Numbered from the stretch's first letter, positions 12,675 to 25,971 are shown. The stretch is 64,000 bases of DNA from Carallia brachiata (GCA_021464245.1 JADCRB010000110.1:1302001-1366000); one strand, 5' to 3'. Made by a program: numbers and translations. The notes: a model not told the origin generated them from the sequence alone.

Positions 12675-15600
12675 ATATATATATATAATCCTACGAAATA
12701 TTAAATCCTTGAAACTACCCCCATCTCTTGTCAATTACTCCCTCTCACTAAATGTTTTCTTGGGCCAGCTTGATGGATGGGTCCTCGGTTAAAGAACAAA
12801 AGATGGCTTAATTAATTATATGATTACAATATGGTTTCCTTTTCTAATTCAAGTAGTGTACGCAGAATTCGATATATATAATTTTCATTTCATTTGGTTG
12901 CAAGTTATTGCACAGATAGCCAGTCTCACGAAGGGTCTCCACTAGTAGTACATATATATAGCAGACTTCATATGAAATGGGGTGGACTACTATATATATT
13001 TACACTAAACTTCACCAACCATTCATCTGTGACTGACGCAATGCCTGGCACTTTCCCGTGTACGCCTCTAAAACTTTTCCAAGGTGAATCCTTCAGCGGG
13101 ACCATGCAAATTTCTGAAAAAGCGAAACCCACCAATCCACCATGGTTTGGAAGCGAATAATGATATTTTTCCTTAAAATCCAAAGAGCCGTACAAGAACA
13201 TGATTGTCATAAGTAACATGCAGTTGAATTCTCTCTTTCGAGCCACCGTAGTTTTGCTTCTTCTTCCTCTTCTTGATCACCATCTTTTGGCCGTCTCTTC
13301 GATGGCTTTCCATCTTTCTAATTTGTTTTAAATTTACGGTACTTACTAATTTTACTCTCTTTTTAACAAATAAAACTAATTCATAATTTAAAATTATTTA
13401 AATATTATTTTTAATTTTCTTATTAAAATAAATTTTACTAATTGTATAATACAAAATTATAAATAAATTATACTCACTTAAAAAAGGAAGTCAAACTAGA
13501 AACTCCTTAACTAACGTTATACCCAAAACTGATGATGAGTGCAAGGGCAAAAGAAACACACGTAAAAAAAAAAAATAACAATAGGAGTTGCTGTGTCTAG
13601 GACCAAACAGCACCAAGAATATATTCAAAAAAAATAAAAATAAAGGCACAGGGAGGGAGGGAGAGAGAGAGAGAGAGAGAGAGTAGATATATACACCTAT
13701 CAGTGCTTGAATTAGTGGCATATAAATAACTTTATATCAGCATGCATATGATTGTGTCCATGAGATTACGACAATAATTGCCTATAGTAGATATTATGGA
13801 GATTCAGTACACACATACATAGAGTAGAAACAATCAAAAACAGAAAAATACAGAATTATTAAAACAAAATTAAATTTTGCGATCCACTGATCTGCATAAT
13901 AAAACATTCCTAATTTAATTTTATGTAATATTTTTTTTATTTATGTGTTTATAAATGTGTATAATTTCTATGTCTATGGAACTTTATCCTATGTTGTACG
14001 TTGGTTATGTAGTAAAATCCTTATTAGGTGTGACGCGACGCGGCGTCGGCGATTTTTTTAACTGTATCAGTCCAAAATTTTTCTTGTCTTTGGCTTTTTT
14101 TTGGTTTCGTTGGAATTCTAGACGATAAAATCAAATCTTAGACTTTTGCATAATGTTCTAAAAGGTTGCGATTGGATCGTATCGCCACATCATGGCTTAA
14201 CATTGATGAACAAATCGAAACGATATTTTCAATATGATCACAAAGTAGATAAAAAAAAATACAAGAAAAAATTAATATATTGACTGTTATTCCATTAATA
14301 TGTGATGCGAAAGCAAGGTAATTAAAAGAAAAAACTTGGGAACCACTCAAGATGTAAATTTATATATAAAAAAAAGGGAATTGATGAGTTAAGATGTATA
14401 TGTAATTTCGGTTCTCTGGTTCGTCAGACGTGTGATTTTGGGTGGTATTTTTGACGAAGATGTGAAGTACTTCTTTTTACTTTTAATGATGAAAAAATAA
14501 AAAAAAGATGGTTTTGCACAAATCCAACTGAAAAAAATGTGCAAAATACACCATACTAACTTGTAAGTTAGGCTATAACAGAATTATAATGATTACACAT
14601 TTAATAAATGTTCTAAATTTGATATCAATATAATATTTTTAAGATATACATTTAGGTATGTCAAATAAATAATAATTACCTAATATTTGATGCATAATTG
14701 CCACATTACCCCGTCATTTTTGTGTCAAAAAATCATATCCAATAACATTTCCCAAAAAAGGATATATATGACCCTTATGTTAGACTCCACGCGATGCGAC
14801 AATCGCCAGGTGCCTAAACTATTCCTAGAATCGTTGCAATAAGACCGGGAAAACAGTTGACCGGCAATGTCTGATTAATTAAACGGGATCGGTGTTTTGG
14901 ACCCACTTGGTTAATTTAGCTTACAACAAAAAAAACCACGTCCTTTCCTTCGCTTATACTTAATCAATTGATTTAGTGAGATCGTACGTCCTTCTCCCAA
15001 AATTTCAGGTTTCATCGACTCGAAATAATGAATGTCAAGGCCGCAAAAGTTGTATGAACCCCAGAAAAGACGGAGAGTTGTTAGGAGGAATCTTTTTTTT
15101 TTTTCTTCCCAAAAATGGGAAAGGGATGGTGGCGTACAAAAGTACTGTTATGGAGTATGCACCCCTCACTTGGCAGAGTGTGAAGCAAATGGTTTAGTCC
15201 CATCAACAGTTCCGACAGCACTCAAACCCCAAATTTTTGGTTTAGCATTGGTTGATCATTTACAACTAAATTAAAATTATTGTTGTTGTTAAAAGGAATC
15301 TTGTCCTATTCCAATTTATCTATCAACTCGTATCTTGGGCCTTTGGGCTTTGCTAAGTCTACTCTGACAATGTATTGCTGTGCTAAATTGCTAAGAATGC
15401 TTCAATGTTTGGGATGGACAACTTTCCTTCGCTTTGTTTTGGTAGCTTTTCCCCTGGTTCAGCATTTTAAAAGCCCAGGTGGACGTTAAAAAGGCCGGGG
15501 TTTAGTCTCATCGTCTACATGTGAATTACCAGATACCCGTTTTGGACTGAAATGTCTTTCACGCCAGGGCCCGGATGGCAACTGTCCAGGACAATTTGGT

Positions 15601-15677
15601 TGGCCGGCCTTTCCTGATATCAAAGCTCGGCCCAAACTTGTATGGGATATTAACCATTAAGACTCACAGGTTTAACC
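12675..15677. other. Unit 2 spacer left of the hAT-like MITE
   Basis: Aligns with 30370-33210 in unit 3 and 49915-51875 in unit 4. Contains the second copy of the putative small frame (13200-13331) and an AG run. No other supportable gene. Confidence 0.6.
15670..15677. repeat. Left target-site duplication of hAT-like MITE
   Basis: GTTTAACC, repeated exactly at 16445-16452 on the other side of the element. An extra G on both sides makes it a possible 9-base match. Confidence 0.8.
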
Positions 15678-16444
15678 CATTGTTATCAAACCCGGACCGG
15701 ACCGGCCGGTTTAACCGGTCGGACCGGTGACTGGTCAGAGGTCCGGTCCGGGTTATAACCCAAATTCTCTGCGGACCGGACCGGTCAAAACCCGGTCAAC
15801 GGACCGGTTGAACCGGTCGGACCGGTGAACCGGTCCCGGGTTGACCGGGTTGGTTATTTTAATAATTAAGAAAAAATTTCACACAACTTTGTATAATTTA
15901 GTTTTCGAACCCTTGACCTCCAACATGAAAGATAAGTCTCATACCACTAAACCAACTTATAACTTATTGTTATCTTTTTTTTTTTTTACTTATTATTTTC
16001 TCAAATGTCTATATAATACACATACTATTTATATTCTTATAAATTAACACTTACTATTTTCTTTTTTTGTTAAAATAATTATTAATTTTTTAAATTATTA
16101 ATTCTATCCTATAATAAATTCTAAATCATATTTTAAATTTATAAATGTAAGTATTCTAATACATACATATGTATTAAATATTACATTTTACATATAGATT
16201 TTGATGTGTAATATATATAAATATTTTTTTATATATTTAATATTAAATACCGATTTTAATACCGGTTTGACCGGTTGAACCGATTTTTTATTTAATAATC
16301 ATATATAAGTATTATTTTATTAAATTATTTTATAAATATATATAATAAATACCGGTTCAAATACCGGTTCGACCGGTTGAACCGGTTGAACCTTAACCCA
16401 CTAATGTTTCCGGTTCGATGACCGGTCCGGTTCTGACAACCTTG
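15678..16444. mobile_element. hAT-like non-autonomous element (CCGG-rich MITE), 767 bp
   Basis: Ends are CATTGTTATCAAACCC and GGTTCTGACAACCTTG, imperfect inverted repeats of each other. The 8-bp direct duplications (GTTTAACC) fit an hAT-type insertion. The ends carry many short ACCGGTTTGACCGG-like motifs while the middle is AT-rich, with no transposase frame. The matching region of unit 1 (near 4730) has no element. Unit 3 has a deletion spanning this point (near 33211), so it cannot show whether the element was ever there. Confidence 0.8.
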
Positions 16445-16452
16445 GTTTAACC
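16445..16452. repeat. Right target-site duplication of hAT-like MITE
   Basis: GTTTAACC, exact match to 15670-15677. Confidence 0.8.
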
Positions 16453-17096
16453 AAAAAAAAAAAAAAAAAAAAAAAAAAGACTCACAAGTCTTTGGTTCGT
16501 CAAAGACCTCCAACCAAGAGACTAAAATTCTAAGATTTGAATTCTTATCTCTCCCACACCTCCTCTGATCTTCTTTTCTATAGATAAAAAAAAAAAAAAA
16601 TTTTTGAAACATTATCGCCCTATTATTTTTTTGGTCTAACAACTTTATATTTTCATTATTTAGATTGTGAGTTTAATTTCAATTCTATTTAAATATTACC
16701 GTTTTTAACTTGTTCTTTGTGATTTCCTTATAGTTAAAGTATGCGAATAACCAACCACATGAATCAGTTCACTGATTAATATGGTTGTAAGATTGTCCCT
16801 TTGCAACAAAAGGGAAGAAAAAAGGGTTCGAGAGATGTGAGAACACTATAACAAGTTTGGAGCCATAAGACATATGGTCACAACTCGAGCATTTATTTCA
16901 TATTTTCACCCAATTCATATAACCTCACGAACATGTACACAAGACTATAAAGTTTTTTCATAGGAAATAACACTATTACAATATTCTTGCATATATGGAT
17001 ACATACAAACCATATGCTTGCTTTTTTATTTCTCTTATTCATCTGACTCTTATGGCGCATACACACGTAATATATGTGCCTTACAAGTACTAACAT

Positions 17097-17341
17097 TTAG
17101 TTCTTGTTTTGTGGTTTGGTTTCAGTGCTGTCCTCTTGAACACCACCACCACCTCCCCATCCGCCTCCGCCACGTCCACCACCACCTCCCCATCCTCCTC
17201 CTCCTCCTCCACGTCCACCTCCCCATCCCCCTCCGCCACGTCCCCCACCCCATCCACCTCCGCCGCGTCCTCCTCCCCATCCACCTCCGCCACGTCCCCC
17301 ACCCCATCCACCTCCGCGTCTGTCAGGCTGCGCCTCATCAT
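17097..17341 (-). pseudogene. Gly/Trp-rich tract of family B copy 2, out of frame with its gene
   Basis: Minus-strand open stretch of GGGGWGGGR-type repeats ending in STETKPQN. It follows the stop at 17342 of the family B gene starting at 17991. A one-base deletion near 17360, at a different base from the one in copy 1, takes the normal splice product out of this frame. The tract itself is uninterrupted. Confidence 0.55.
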
Positions 17342-17991
17342 TCACGTAGTTTGCTTCCTGGTCTCATTGACTGCACATATTGTTCAAAGAAAAGGTACTT
17401 AAATTTAGAATATTATTGTCTATAAATGATTGTCATGAGTGGGTTGATTTTGCGCTTTCTTTTACCTATTGCAAATTGAAATTATAAGCCAAAATAAAAT
17501 CATGGATGAATTTAATTCGAACAATAATTATGTGAAAACATACGTTGACTGGTTTCCTTATTCATGAGGCTGGCCTCTTCACGACTTCCGCAGCACCTGA
17601 CGCATTGATAGCCCCTATAAGCGCAGCAACCCCATCTGCAACGACCCCCATAACCACCACCTTGGTTTGTTCCTTCGGCTGCAGCCACTGCACCGTGACA
17701 AAAGCATCTCATATAAATGTAAATTTCGAGTATAAAACATGAACATAATCATGCATGCAAGCATGGAGGGTTTGTTACATGTAATTATAATAGACAAAAT
17801 TAACAAATAAAATATAAGTATTTACTTTTGCAAGTATATGAAGACAATAATATAGAGGCAAATTTAAAGGTAAATTAATATTGCATATACTTACAATTTT
17901 GCTCATCTTTGGTTTTCTCGGCCGCCGAAGACAGTGATACAACAACGGCTAAGAGAAGACCTAGTAGGAGTAGAGAAGCCTTGTAATTCAT
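17342..17991 (-). CDS. Family B secreted Cys-rich/Gly-rich protein, copy 2
   Basis: Exons at 17895-17991, 17544-17687 and 17342-17370; splice sites and phases as in copy 1, giving 89 residues. The signal peptide differs from copy 1 by Thr to Ser at residue 6. The Cys exon reads GGYGGRCRWGCC then CVRCC (C-x3-CC-x6-C-x2-CC) and continues SREEASLMNKETSQ, seven residues longer than copy 1. Exon 3 stops after nine residues because of a one-base deletion; the Gly/Trp-rich tract lies just beyond the stop. Probably a secreted wall-associated peptide of class II GRP type, now carrying only the Cys domain. Alternatively it is a decaying gene. Confidence 0.6.
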
Positions 17992-19329
17992 GTTTGCTTG
18001 CTAAACAATGTGCCTATCTTAATTCTTATGCGACTTTGGCAATCGACTTAAGTTATATTCGATGGGACGCTTTGGACGAATTTATATTGCTGCTTGCAAG
18101 CTAAATGATAAAAAAGGGGCCGCCTCTTCCAATAGCTAGGGTGAAGACAATCTTCATTAACAAAGGATAGTTGGCTGTTGGGGAAACAATTTTTGGCTCC
18201 TTCGGCCTCGTTTTCCAGAGTTTGACCTAATCCACTGACCATGTGTATACGTCTGCTATTTGCCCTCCCATGTCTATATGAGTTTGTTAAGAAATTTTTC
18301 TGCCCAAAAAATTAAATTGTTCGGCAAAATTTAAGAATAAATGATATTATATGATCAACATTATTAACTAGACTAATAACCAATAGTGATGTCTGCATCA
18401 CAGGCATGTAGTGTAGTAATAAAAATGCTCTAAGCACTAAAAGTGTTTTCACTTTCCAATGTATACTCCAACGTTATGGGTCAAATCTCTAATTTTTGAA
18501 GAAGTTTTTCCAACTCAAATTTGTGAACTTCAAAGCATAATAAAATAATTTAATTATTTAAAATTACAAATATATTTTTTAGACTTTAGTATTACGGAAT
18601 GAATAAGATTTAATATAAGATTATGAGTAAATTATGTGAGTTAAGTTAGAAATTTACTAAAATATATTGAAGGCATTTCGTACACTAAGACGAAGAGCGA
18701 GCATTTGGAGGAACACTTTTGCATTTACTAGTTCCATAATTTTCTTATTTCTTTTTCTCTCAAATTTTTTTTCATGCTATTACTACCTGAGAGGCCGAGT
18801 GTGACATAAAACATATTAACTAGCGAATTCATCTACACCGTCAACTAATTTTTCTGAAAAAAAAAATTTATCGAATTAAAATTGTATAAAAATTTTGGAT
18901 CCCTAATTAAAACTTTTCCGCATGAACCAATTTCTTTGATGTGGTCAAGTTCACTACTCACGTACGTGCCACCTGCCAACTCTTTGTAGTCCTTAGCTTG
19001 CCATGTGTTGCATGCAACCACTTCATCACTCGTGCATGAGGCATTGTCAATGAAGTTGGTTTGCACTTTTTTCTTTTTATATATTAGGACGATTCAAATT
19101 TTATTAAATAAATGAATATTACATTAAAAAATCAAGGTAGACAAAATAAATATGACGGTGAGAAAATGAAAGTTAATCTTTTAGTATTACCTTATTTCAC
19201 GAAGTCATCCACGACATTAAAATTCATGCTAATACGATCCAAGCACCTACTTTGATAGAGCCAAATTGCTTTGCTTAATCAAAAATTGGAGCTGGCCGGG
19301 CCCTTTGTCAAATTTGTCGATCTTAATCT

Positions 19330-20739
19330 TTGCGTCCGTGCATGCGATTACTGATAAAAATATGCAATTAGTTTGTGAATTGAACCAAAAAATTATCCAA
19401 AATTTTTGCAATCGACCGACGTGAGCGCTCCGATTATATAAACTAATTAAAATCAAAACACTTTTAGAATCTAATCACTTAATAACGTCCCAATTTTTAC
19501 ATTTTTTTTCTCCTTTCATCTCTTTAATTTGTTTCTACATACCGCTCAATTTGATTTTTTTTTTGTTTTTTGTCAAGAAAAGTTACATCAGAAAATGTTC
19601 TCAGGTTAAAGTTAATGAATATTTACAGATTATCAGAAATTTATGATAAAATTAACATATGACACACTCTAACAACAATTACCTAATAGGATTCGAATTG
19701 AAAATAAAATGCATAATAGACCAAATAGCCACTGAATTTACCCTTTGAACTCACTTTGAGCTTTTTTGATGGAAGACATACACCCACTTATGGAATCAGT
19801 TGGTTTACAGATACAATCCTGCGCCATTTCTTGCTAGCCGCCGTGAAGATTAAAAAAAATAAAAAAGCGCCGAATGACGTAAATGATCTTGTCGCATTCC
19901 AAAGAGACAAAATAAGCGGCGACTTGTCACCATCATTTCTTGCTTCCATGTACGTGGAGTATGATTAAAAACAATCAAACGGTGATAACAATTTTAAAAG
20001 AATTAAGGGAAGGTGCCATCTCGACCAAGCCGAATGAGAGCTGGAGCCGTCTTCAGTTGGGTGAGGAGGTTCGAACCTCCTATCTCAAAAACGTCCAGTT
20101 TGGATGTTGTCTATTTGTAGGAAAGAAACTTACGTCAGTGTAATATTTTTTGATCCATTTTTCCTTATTTTGTTTAACACTTAACCAATTAGTTGTTAAC
20201 TAATTTCGTATGTAAAAAAAAAAAAAAAGATTGAGGATTTCTTTGTAAAGTTGAGAATTAAATCTTTTATAAAATTAATTTCTAAATTGTTCAATAGAGT
20301 ACCTTTCTGTATTTTAATTTGAATATGACATTGTTTGGGCTTTCGCCTTACAGTACACTTTTTTTTTTTTTTTGAGTCCACTTCTTCCTGAATTTCGAGT
20401 TTACTTACATTTTCACAAGCCCAATGAAAACTTCGAATGGATGGCCCAGTAGAAAACCCACTCGAGCAAACCCAATAATATAGGGTCAAATGTTTTTGTT
20501 GCGCTCGAGACTGATTGGACTAAGATGCTTGAAACCTTCCGTTGCCAAATGAAATTTCCGATCTTAAATACCTAAAAAATCTATAAAAAAAAAAACCTAC
20601 AAAGATCCTTTTTATAACTAAAAGTCTGAATTTGAATTCAAGTTGAACGACGCGTGTTTCCTAAGCGTTGGTTTCCTACCTTGTAGGATTTTTGCAAATT
20701 TTGCCCGGACTCTCTCTAAGAAAACTCACAATATAATTT

Positions 20740-20776
<37 letters not shown>

Positions 20777-22030
20777 ACTATATAAATACAAAAATTAGAT
20801 ATAAAATGATAAGAGGAGCCCTTATTTGAATCCAGACCATTAATTGTACTTGACTTATTATTTAATTAATAATTAAGATTCAAATAATAGATCTATGTCA
20901 TTATTTTATGTTTGATTTTTGTATTTATGTTTTTTTTTTCTATACATATCTCTTATATTAGTTTTTTTTCTCGTAAATATGAGGGGAAAACAGAGAACTA
21001 AACGTATAGCTTGAATATGCAATGATCTGTGGTGTGGTGTGGTGGAGCTTCAAAGCGATCTATTTTCTGCCTTTTCTTTAATGAGGAGGAAACCGAAGAG
21101 TCCAAAAACTTCTGGGGACAAGGACCGTGCATGGACTTGGCCAACGTTGTATTTACCCTAATCTTCGACGGGTCCATATTATCAACTCCGTAAGTAAGAC
21201 CCATAAGGGGACCACCACCCCACAACAAGTTGCACATGTGGCCCACGACCCACGAGGAGTGGTTGACCGGTTCAAGTCGTCCGTTCGATGAGAATCTGAA
21301 CAGCATTATTCTTATTATTCCTCACATCCTTAATTAATTAATTATTTTTTTTTTTGGAATTTCCTGAATTAGATTCGTCGTTTGTGATATTGGTAAAAAA
21401 AATGGGACCCTTTGAAGACACTACTGGTGATTGATCAGCTTTCTCTCGAATTGGCCGTGTCGATTGTAGAGCTTGTCAACGCAACAAATTGTGATTAATG
21501 TGCTGGGACATCAAGTACTCACCACTTAAATTTTTATTTTAAAAATCTCAAATTTTAATCTTTTAAAATATAATCTTTTGGAAAACAAGAACTTAAATCA
21601 TTCTAATTAATTAAAGTTATAGGTTGAAATGATAATCCAGTTGGAATGTATAAATTGTATTGATTGGGTTTAGAATATATGTTGTAATCACTTGCTCTTG
21701 ATTAGAGTTCGAATCTCGTGCGTAGGAGTCTCTATCCTCTACGTGAAAAAGAGGTAAATCAAAAAAGTTGAATAAAAATTTTAAACTGTAACTTAGATCC
21801 ACTTTATGCACATCCCAAACTGCCCATTTTTCACCCACAATAATGAGTTCAGGTGGTTAAGTCAACTAAATTTAGTCTGATAAACAGTATATTTGAATCT
21901 TAACTCTTTTCACTATCTTTTGGTAATGTGACAAATTTACTCAATGAGCCCCATTTTGTGGAGGTTTTTTAAGTTTGATCCCCAATATAAAATATAAGTA
22001 AGTTGAGAAGATCTCTAAATCTAAGTCACG
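19330..22030. repeat. Subrepeat, unit 2, first copy
   Basis: About 2.7 kb. It aligns with the following copy, 22031-25370, at a 2,700-base offset at its start, and with 7660-10370 in unit 1. No gene. Confidence 0.7.
20745..20772. repeat. (TA)n microsatellite
   Basis: TA run inside the first subrepeat. The equivalent run in unit 3 is longer (37462-37497). Confidence 0.9.
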
Positions 22031-25000
22031 TCCCTGCATGCGATTACTGATAAAGATATGCAATTTGTTTGTGAATTGAACCAAAAAATTATCAGAAACT
22101 TTTGCAATCGACCGACGTGAGCACTCCGATTATATGAACTAACTAAAAACAAAACACTTTTATAATCTAATCACTTAATAACATCCATTTTTACATTTCC
22201 TCTTTCTCCTTTGATCTCTTTAATTTGTTTCTACATGCTGCTCAATTTGATTTTTTTTTTTGGTCAAGAAAAGTTACGCTAAAAGGTGTTCCTATTTGAA
22301 AGTTAATGAATACTTACAAATTATTAAAAACTTACTATAAAATTTATATATAACACATTTATAAAAAATCCTGACAACAATCACTTAATAAGATTTGAAT
22401 GTAAAATAAAATGCACGACAGACCAAATAGCCGCTGAATTTACCCTTCAAACTCACTTTGAGTTTTTGGATGGGAGACGTACACCCACTTATTGAATCAG
22501 TTGAGTTACAGAAGAGAAACAAATGTACTGGTTTTCAGAGTGCCAAGTGCCCGTTATATAATTCACAGCATGCCATGTGAAATATCATCTCAACCCCATA
22601 TATCATTTGTTTGTGATGGATATAATTCTGTTCCATTTCTTGCTAGCCGCCATGAAGATTAAAAAAGGAAAAAAAGCGCCGAATGGCGTAAATGATCTTG
22701 TCGCATTCCAAATAGACAAAATAAGCGGCGACTTGTCATCATCACTTCTTGCTGCTATGTACGTGGAGTATGATTAAAAACAATCCAACGGTGGTAACAA
22801 TTTTAAAAGAACTAAGCTGAGTCGTCTTCAGCTGGGTGAGGAGGTTCTAACCTCCTACTCCAAAAAATGGTCCAATTTGGAGGTTATCTACTCGTGGAAA
22901 GGATATTTGTATCTGCGCAGTATGTTTTGACATATTTTTTTCATTTTATTTAATATTTAATAGATTAATTATTAATTAATTTTGAATGTTTAAAAAAGAA
23001 AGTCAAAGATTTCTTTGTAAAGTTGAGAATTAAATTTTTTATAAAATTAGTTTATCAGTCATACAATAGAGTATTTCTCTATATTTTAATTTAAATATGA
23101 CATTGTTTGGGTTGTCGTCTTTCAGTCAATATAATTAAAATCGGATCAAACCGGCCAGTTCAACCAATTGGACCGGTGACCGATCCTAAGTCCTATCCGA
23201 TTTAAGCCTAAAAATGAGGGACATACCGGACCGGTTAAAACCTGTTAAAACCGATCAAAAACTGGACTGGTTCAACTGATTCAATTCAACCTAAAAAATT
23301 TTAAATTATAATTGGATCCAAAACTTTGTCTGAATTATCATTAAAGCTTTAATTTCAACTAAAAATATTAATTTAGTCTTAAATTGATTAAAACTTTCAA
23401 TTTAATTATTAAACCTAAAAAAATTAATATTTAACTACTATTTATAAATATCATTCTTTCAATTACTTTTTATAAATATATATATTATTAAATATTGGTT
23501 CAAATACTGGTTTAACTGGTTAAATCTCGACCCACTAATATTTTCAGTTCGATAATCAGTCTGATTCTGACAACCTTACTTTCAGTCCGCTTTTTTGTTT
23601 AATTTTTTTTTGGGTCCACTTCAGTCCACTTCTTCCTGAATTTTGAGTTTACTTACATTTTCACAAGCCTAATGAAAATATCGAATGGATGGCCCAGTCG
23701 AAAACCCACTCGAGCTCTGCGAACCCGATAAGTCCGGCACATAGGGTCAAATGTTTTCGTTGTGCTCGAGACTGATTGGACTAAGATGCTTGAAACCTTC
23801 CGTTACCAAATGAAATTTTCGATCTTCAATACCTACAAAGATCTATTAAAAAAACCACAAACCAAAAAAAAAATACCTACAAAGATCTTTTTTATAACTA
23901 AAAATCTTGAATTTGAATTCAAGTTGAACGACGCACGCTGGTTTTCTACCTTATAGGATTTTTGCCAATTTTGCCCTGATTTTTTCTAGGAAAACTCACA
24001 ATATAATTTTACCTACATATATATACTCATTATATATATAAAATTAGATTTAAAATGATAAGACGAGCCCCTTATTTGAATTCAAACCATTAACTGTATC
24101 GTACTCACTATTTAATTAATAGTTAAAATTTAAATAACAAAATTTAAATATTTTTTTCTATACATATCTCTTATATTAGTTTTTTTTTTCTCGTAAATAT
24201 GAGGGGAAAACAGAGGATTAAACGTCTAGCTTGAATATGCAATGATCTGTGGTGCGGTGTGGTGGAGCTTCAAAGCTATCCATTTTCTGCCTTATCTTTA
24301 ATGAGAAGGAAGCCGAAGAGTCCAAAAACTTCCAGGGACAAGGAACTTGCATGGACATGGACAAGTTTTTATTTTCCCTCATCTTCGACAGGCCCATATT
24401 ATCAACTCCGTGACTAAGACCCACAAGTGGACCACCACCCCACAACACGTTGCAAATGTAGCCCACGACCCACAAGGATGGTTGACTGGCGGTGAGATAA
24501 GTTTTGACGAGACAGGACTCAAGTTGTCCATTTGATGAGAAGCTGATCAGCTTTATTCTTGCTATTCCTCACTCCCTTCATTTTTTATTTTTTTGGAATT
24601 TCCTGAATTAGATTCGTCGTTTGTGATATTGGTCAAAAAAATAGGGCGCTTTGAGGACACTACCGGTAGATGACCAGCTGTATCTCGTTGCAGTGTCGAC
24701 TATGGAGCCAGTCGACCTAACAAATTGTAATTAGTGTGCTGAGGATACCCAATGCTCATCACTTAAATTTTTATTCTAAAAATTTCAAATTTTAATATTC
24801 TAAAATACACTTCTCAGAAAAAAGAATGTGAACCATTCCAATTAATTAAAGTTGTAGGTTCAAATGATAATTCAGTTGGACTCTATATCGGCAGGCTTTA
24901 GAATGTAAGTCGTAATCATCCGTTCTCAGCTAGAGTTCAAATATCGTGTGTAAGAGTCTCTCGTCTTTACCAGAAAAAGAGGTGATTCAAAAAAGTTGAA

Positions 25001-25370
25001 TAAAAATGTTAAATTGTGACTTGGATCCACTTTATGTACATTCCAAAATGCTTATTTTTCACCTACAACGGTGGGGTCATGTGGTTAAATGAGCTGAATT
25101 TTGTCTAATAAGTTATATATTCGAATCTCAATTTCTTCCCCTTAACTCTTAGTGAGATAACAAATCTACGTCATAAGCCTTATTTTGCAAAAGTTTCCTA
25201 AGTTTTAACTCAACATAATTGCAGTGAAAAGATTCCTAAATGTGAATGGTACGAGGAATGCAATATTTTCTTTCCTATTGGGTATATATTTTCAGCCCTT
25301 CCCCATACTCAATCTTTGCGCAAAAAAAAAAAAAAATAAATAAATAAAAGCCTTTTTTCAAGTTAAGAGT
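22031..25370. repeat. Subrepeat, unit 2, second copy
   Basis: Tandem second copy, about 3.3 kb, longer mainly because it carries the 452-bp hAT-like element at 23127-23578. Sequence divergence from the first copy is clearly greater than between the second copies of units 2 and 3. The subrepeat duplication is therefore older than the unit duplication. Confidence 0.7.
23127..23578. mobile_element. hAT-like CCGG-rich MITE, 452 bp (unit 2 copy)
   Basis: Flanked by CTTTCAGT at 23119-23126 and 23579-23586. The right end (TCTGACAACCTTA) and internal CCGGTTCAACC-like motifs match the element at 15678. The left end is degraded. The orthologous copy at 39880-40321 has the same flanks, so it inserted before the units duplicated. 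No coding capacity. Confidence 0.7.
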
Positions 25371-25408
25371 AAGTTGTATAATGATTTGTGTACTCATCAA
25401 TTACTCAT

Positions 25409-25971
25409 TAGGATGTATAAATATTTTTAAAATGATCAGTGTCTATGTTGGACACACGTATCACATACGACACTCGCTCAATATTCTTTGAACACATGTT
25501 GGACACTCCGAAACGTAACTAACAAAAAAAATAAAAATAAAAAAATTTCGAACTTGCGTATTAGACACTTCTAATTCACGTGTCAAATACTTCTAATAAA
25601 TATGTTAGATACTTTTATATATATTTGATATTTTAATTAATATGTTAATATGTTATACACACATATATATTATTTACTTAAATATTTTGTTACATACACA
25701 CATATATACACGCACAGATATAATTTTTTAAAAAAATTATGAACAAAATAAAAATTATATCATAAAATACTATAATAATTATTATTATAAATTATATGTA
25801 AAAAAATTTAAATTTATTAAAAAATATTTAAATATATATATATATATAATATTTAATATATTTTATATCCGTATCAACATCGTGTCTATATCTTAATTTT
25901 CTTAAAATTTTCATATTTTATATTCATATAGTATAATATTTATATCTCATATTCGTATCCGTGTATCATAT
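25409..25971. mobile_element. AT-rich insertion upstream of long GRP gene (unit 2)
   Basis: A 563-bp insertion bounded by ATTACTCAT (25400-25408) and ATTACTTAT (25972-25980). The two match at eight of nine bases and look like a target duplication. Unit 1 lacks it: ATTACTCAT joins GAGTGTTGG directly. It contains repeated short motifs such as TTGGACAC and GTGTCAAATAC. Copies are at 42209-42787 and, inverted, 60859-61430. Its class is uncertain; no transposase. Confidence 0.6.

Noticed and set aside
18845..19066. Minus-strand frame containing DEVVACNTWQAKDYKELAGG, repeated at 35608-35790
   Set aside because: No recognisable family, no splice or promoter context, and the unit 1 counterpart (near 7325) is not open in the same frame. 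It recurs because the unit is duplicated.
19756..19968. Frame with KAPNDVNDLVAFQRDKISGDL, repeated at 22577 and 39295
   Set aside because: Looks protein-like in places but is broken differently in each subrepeat copy and lacks any gene context; at most a very old fragment.
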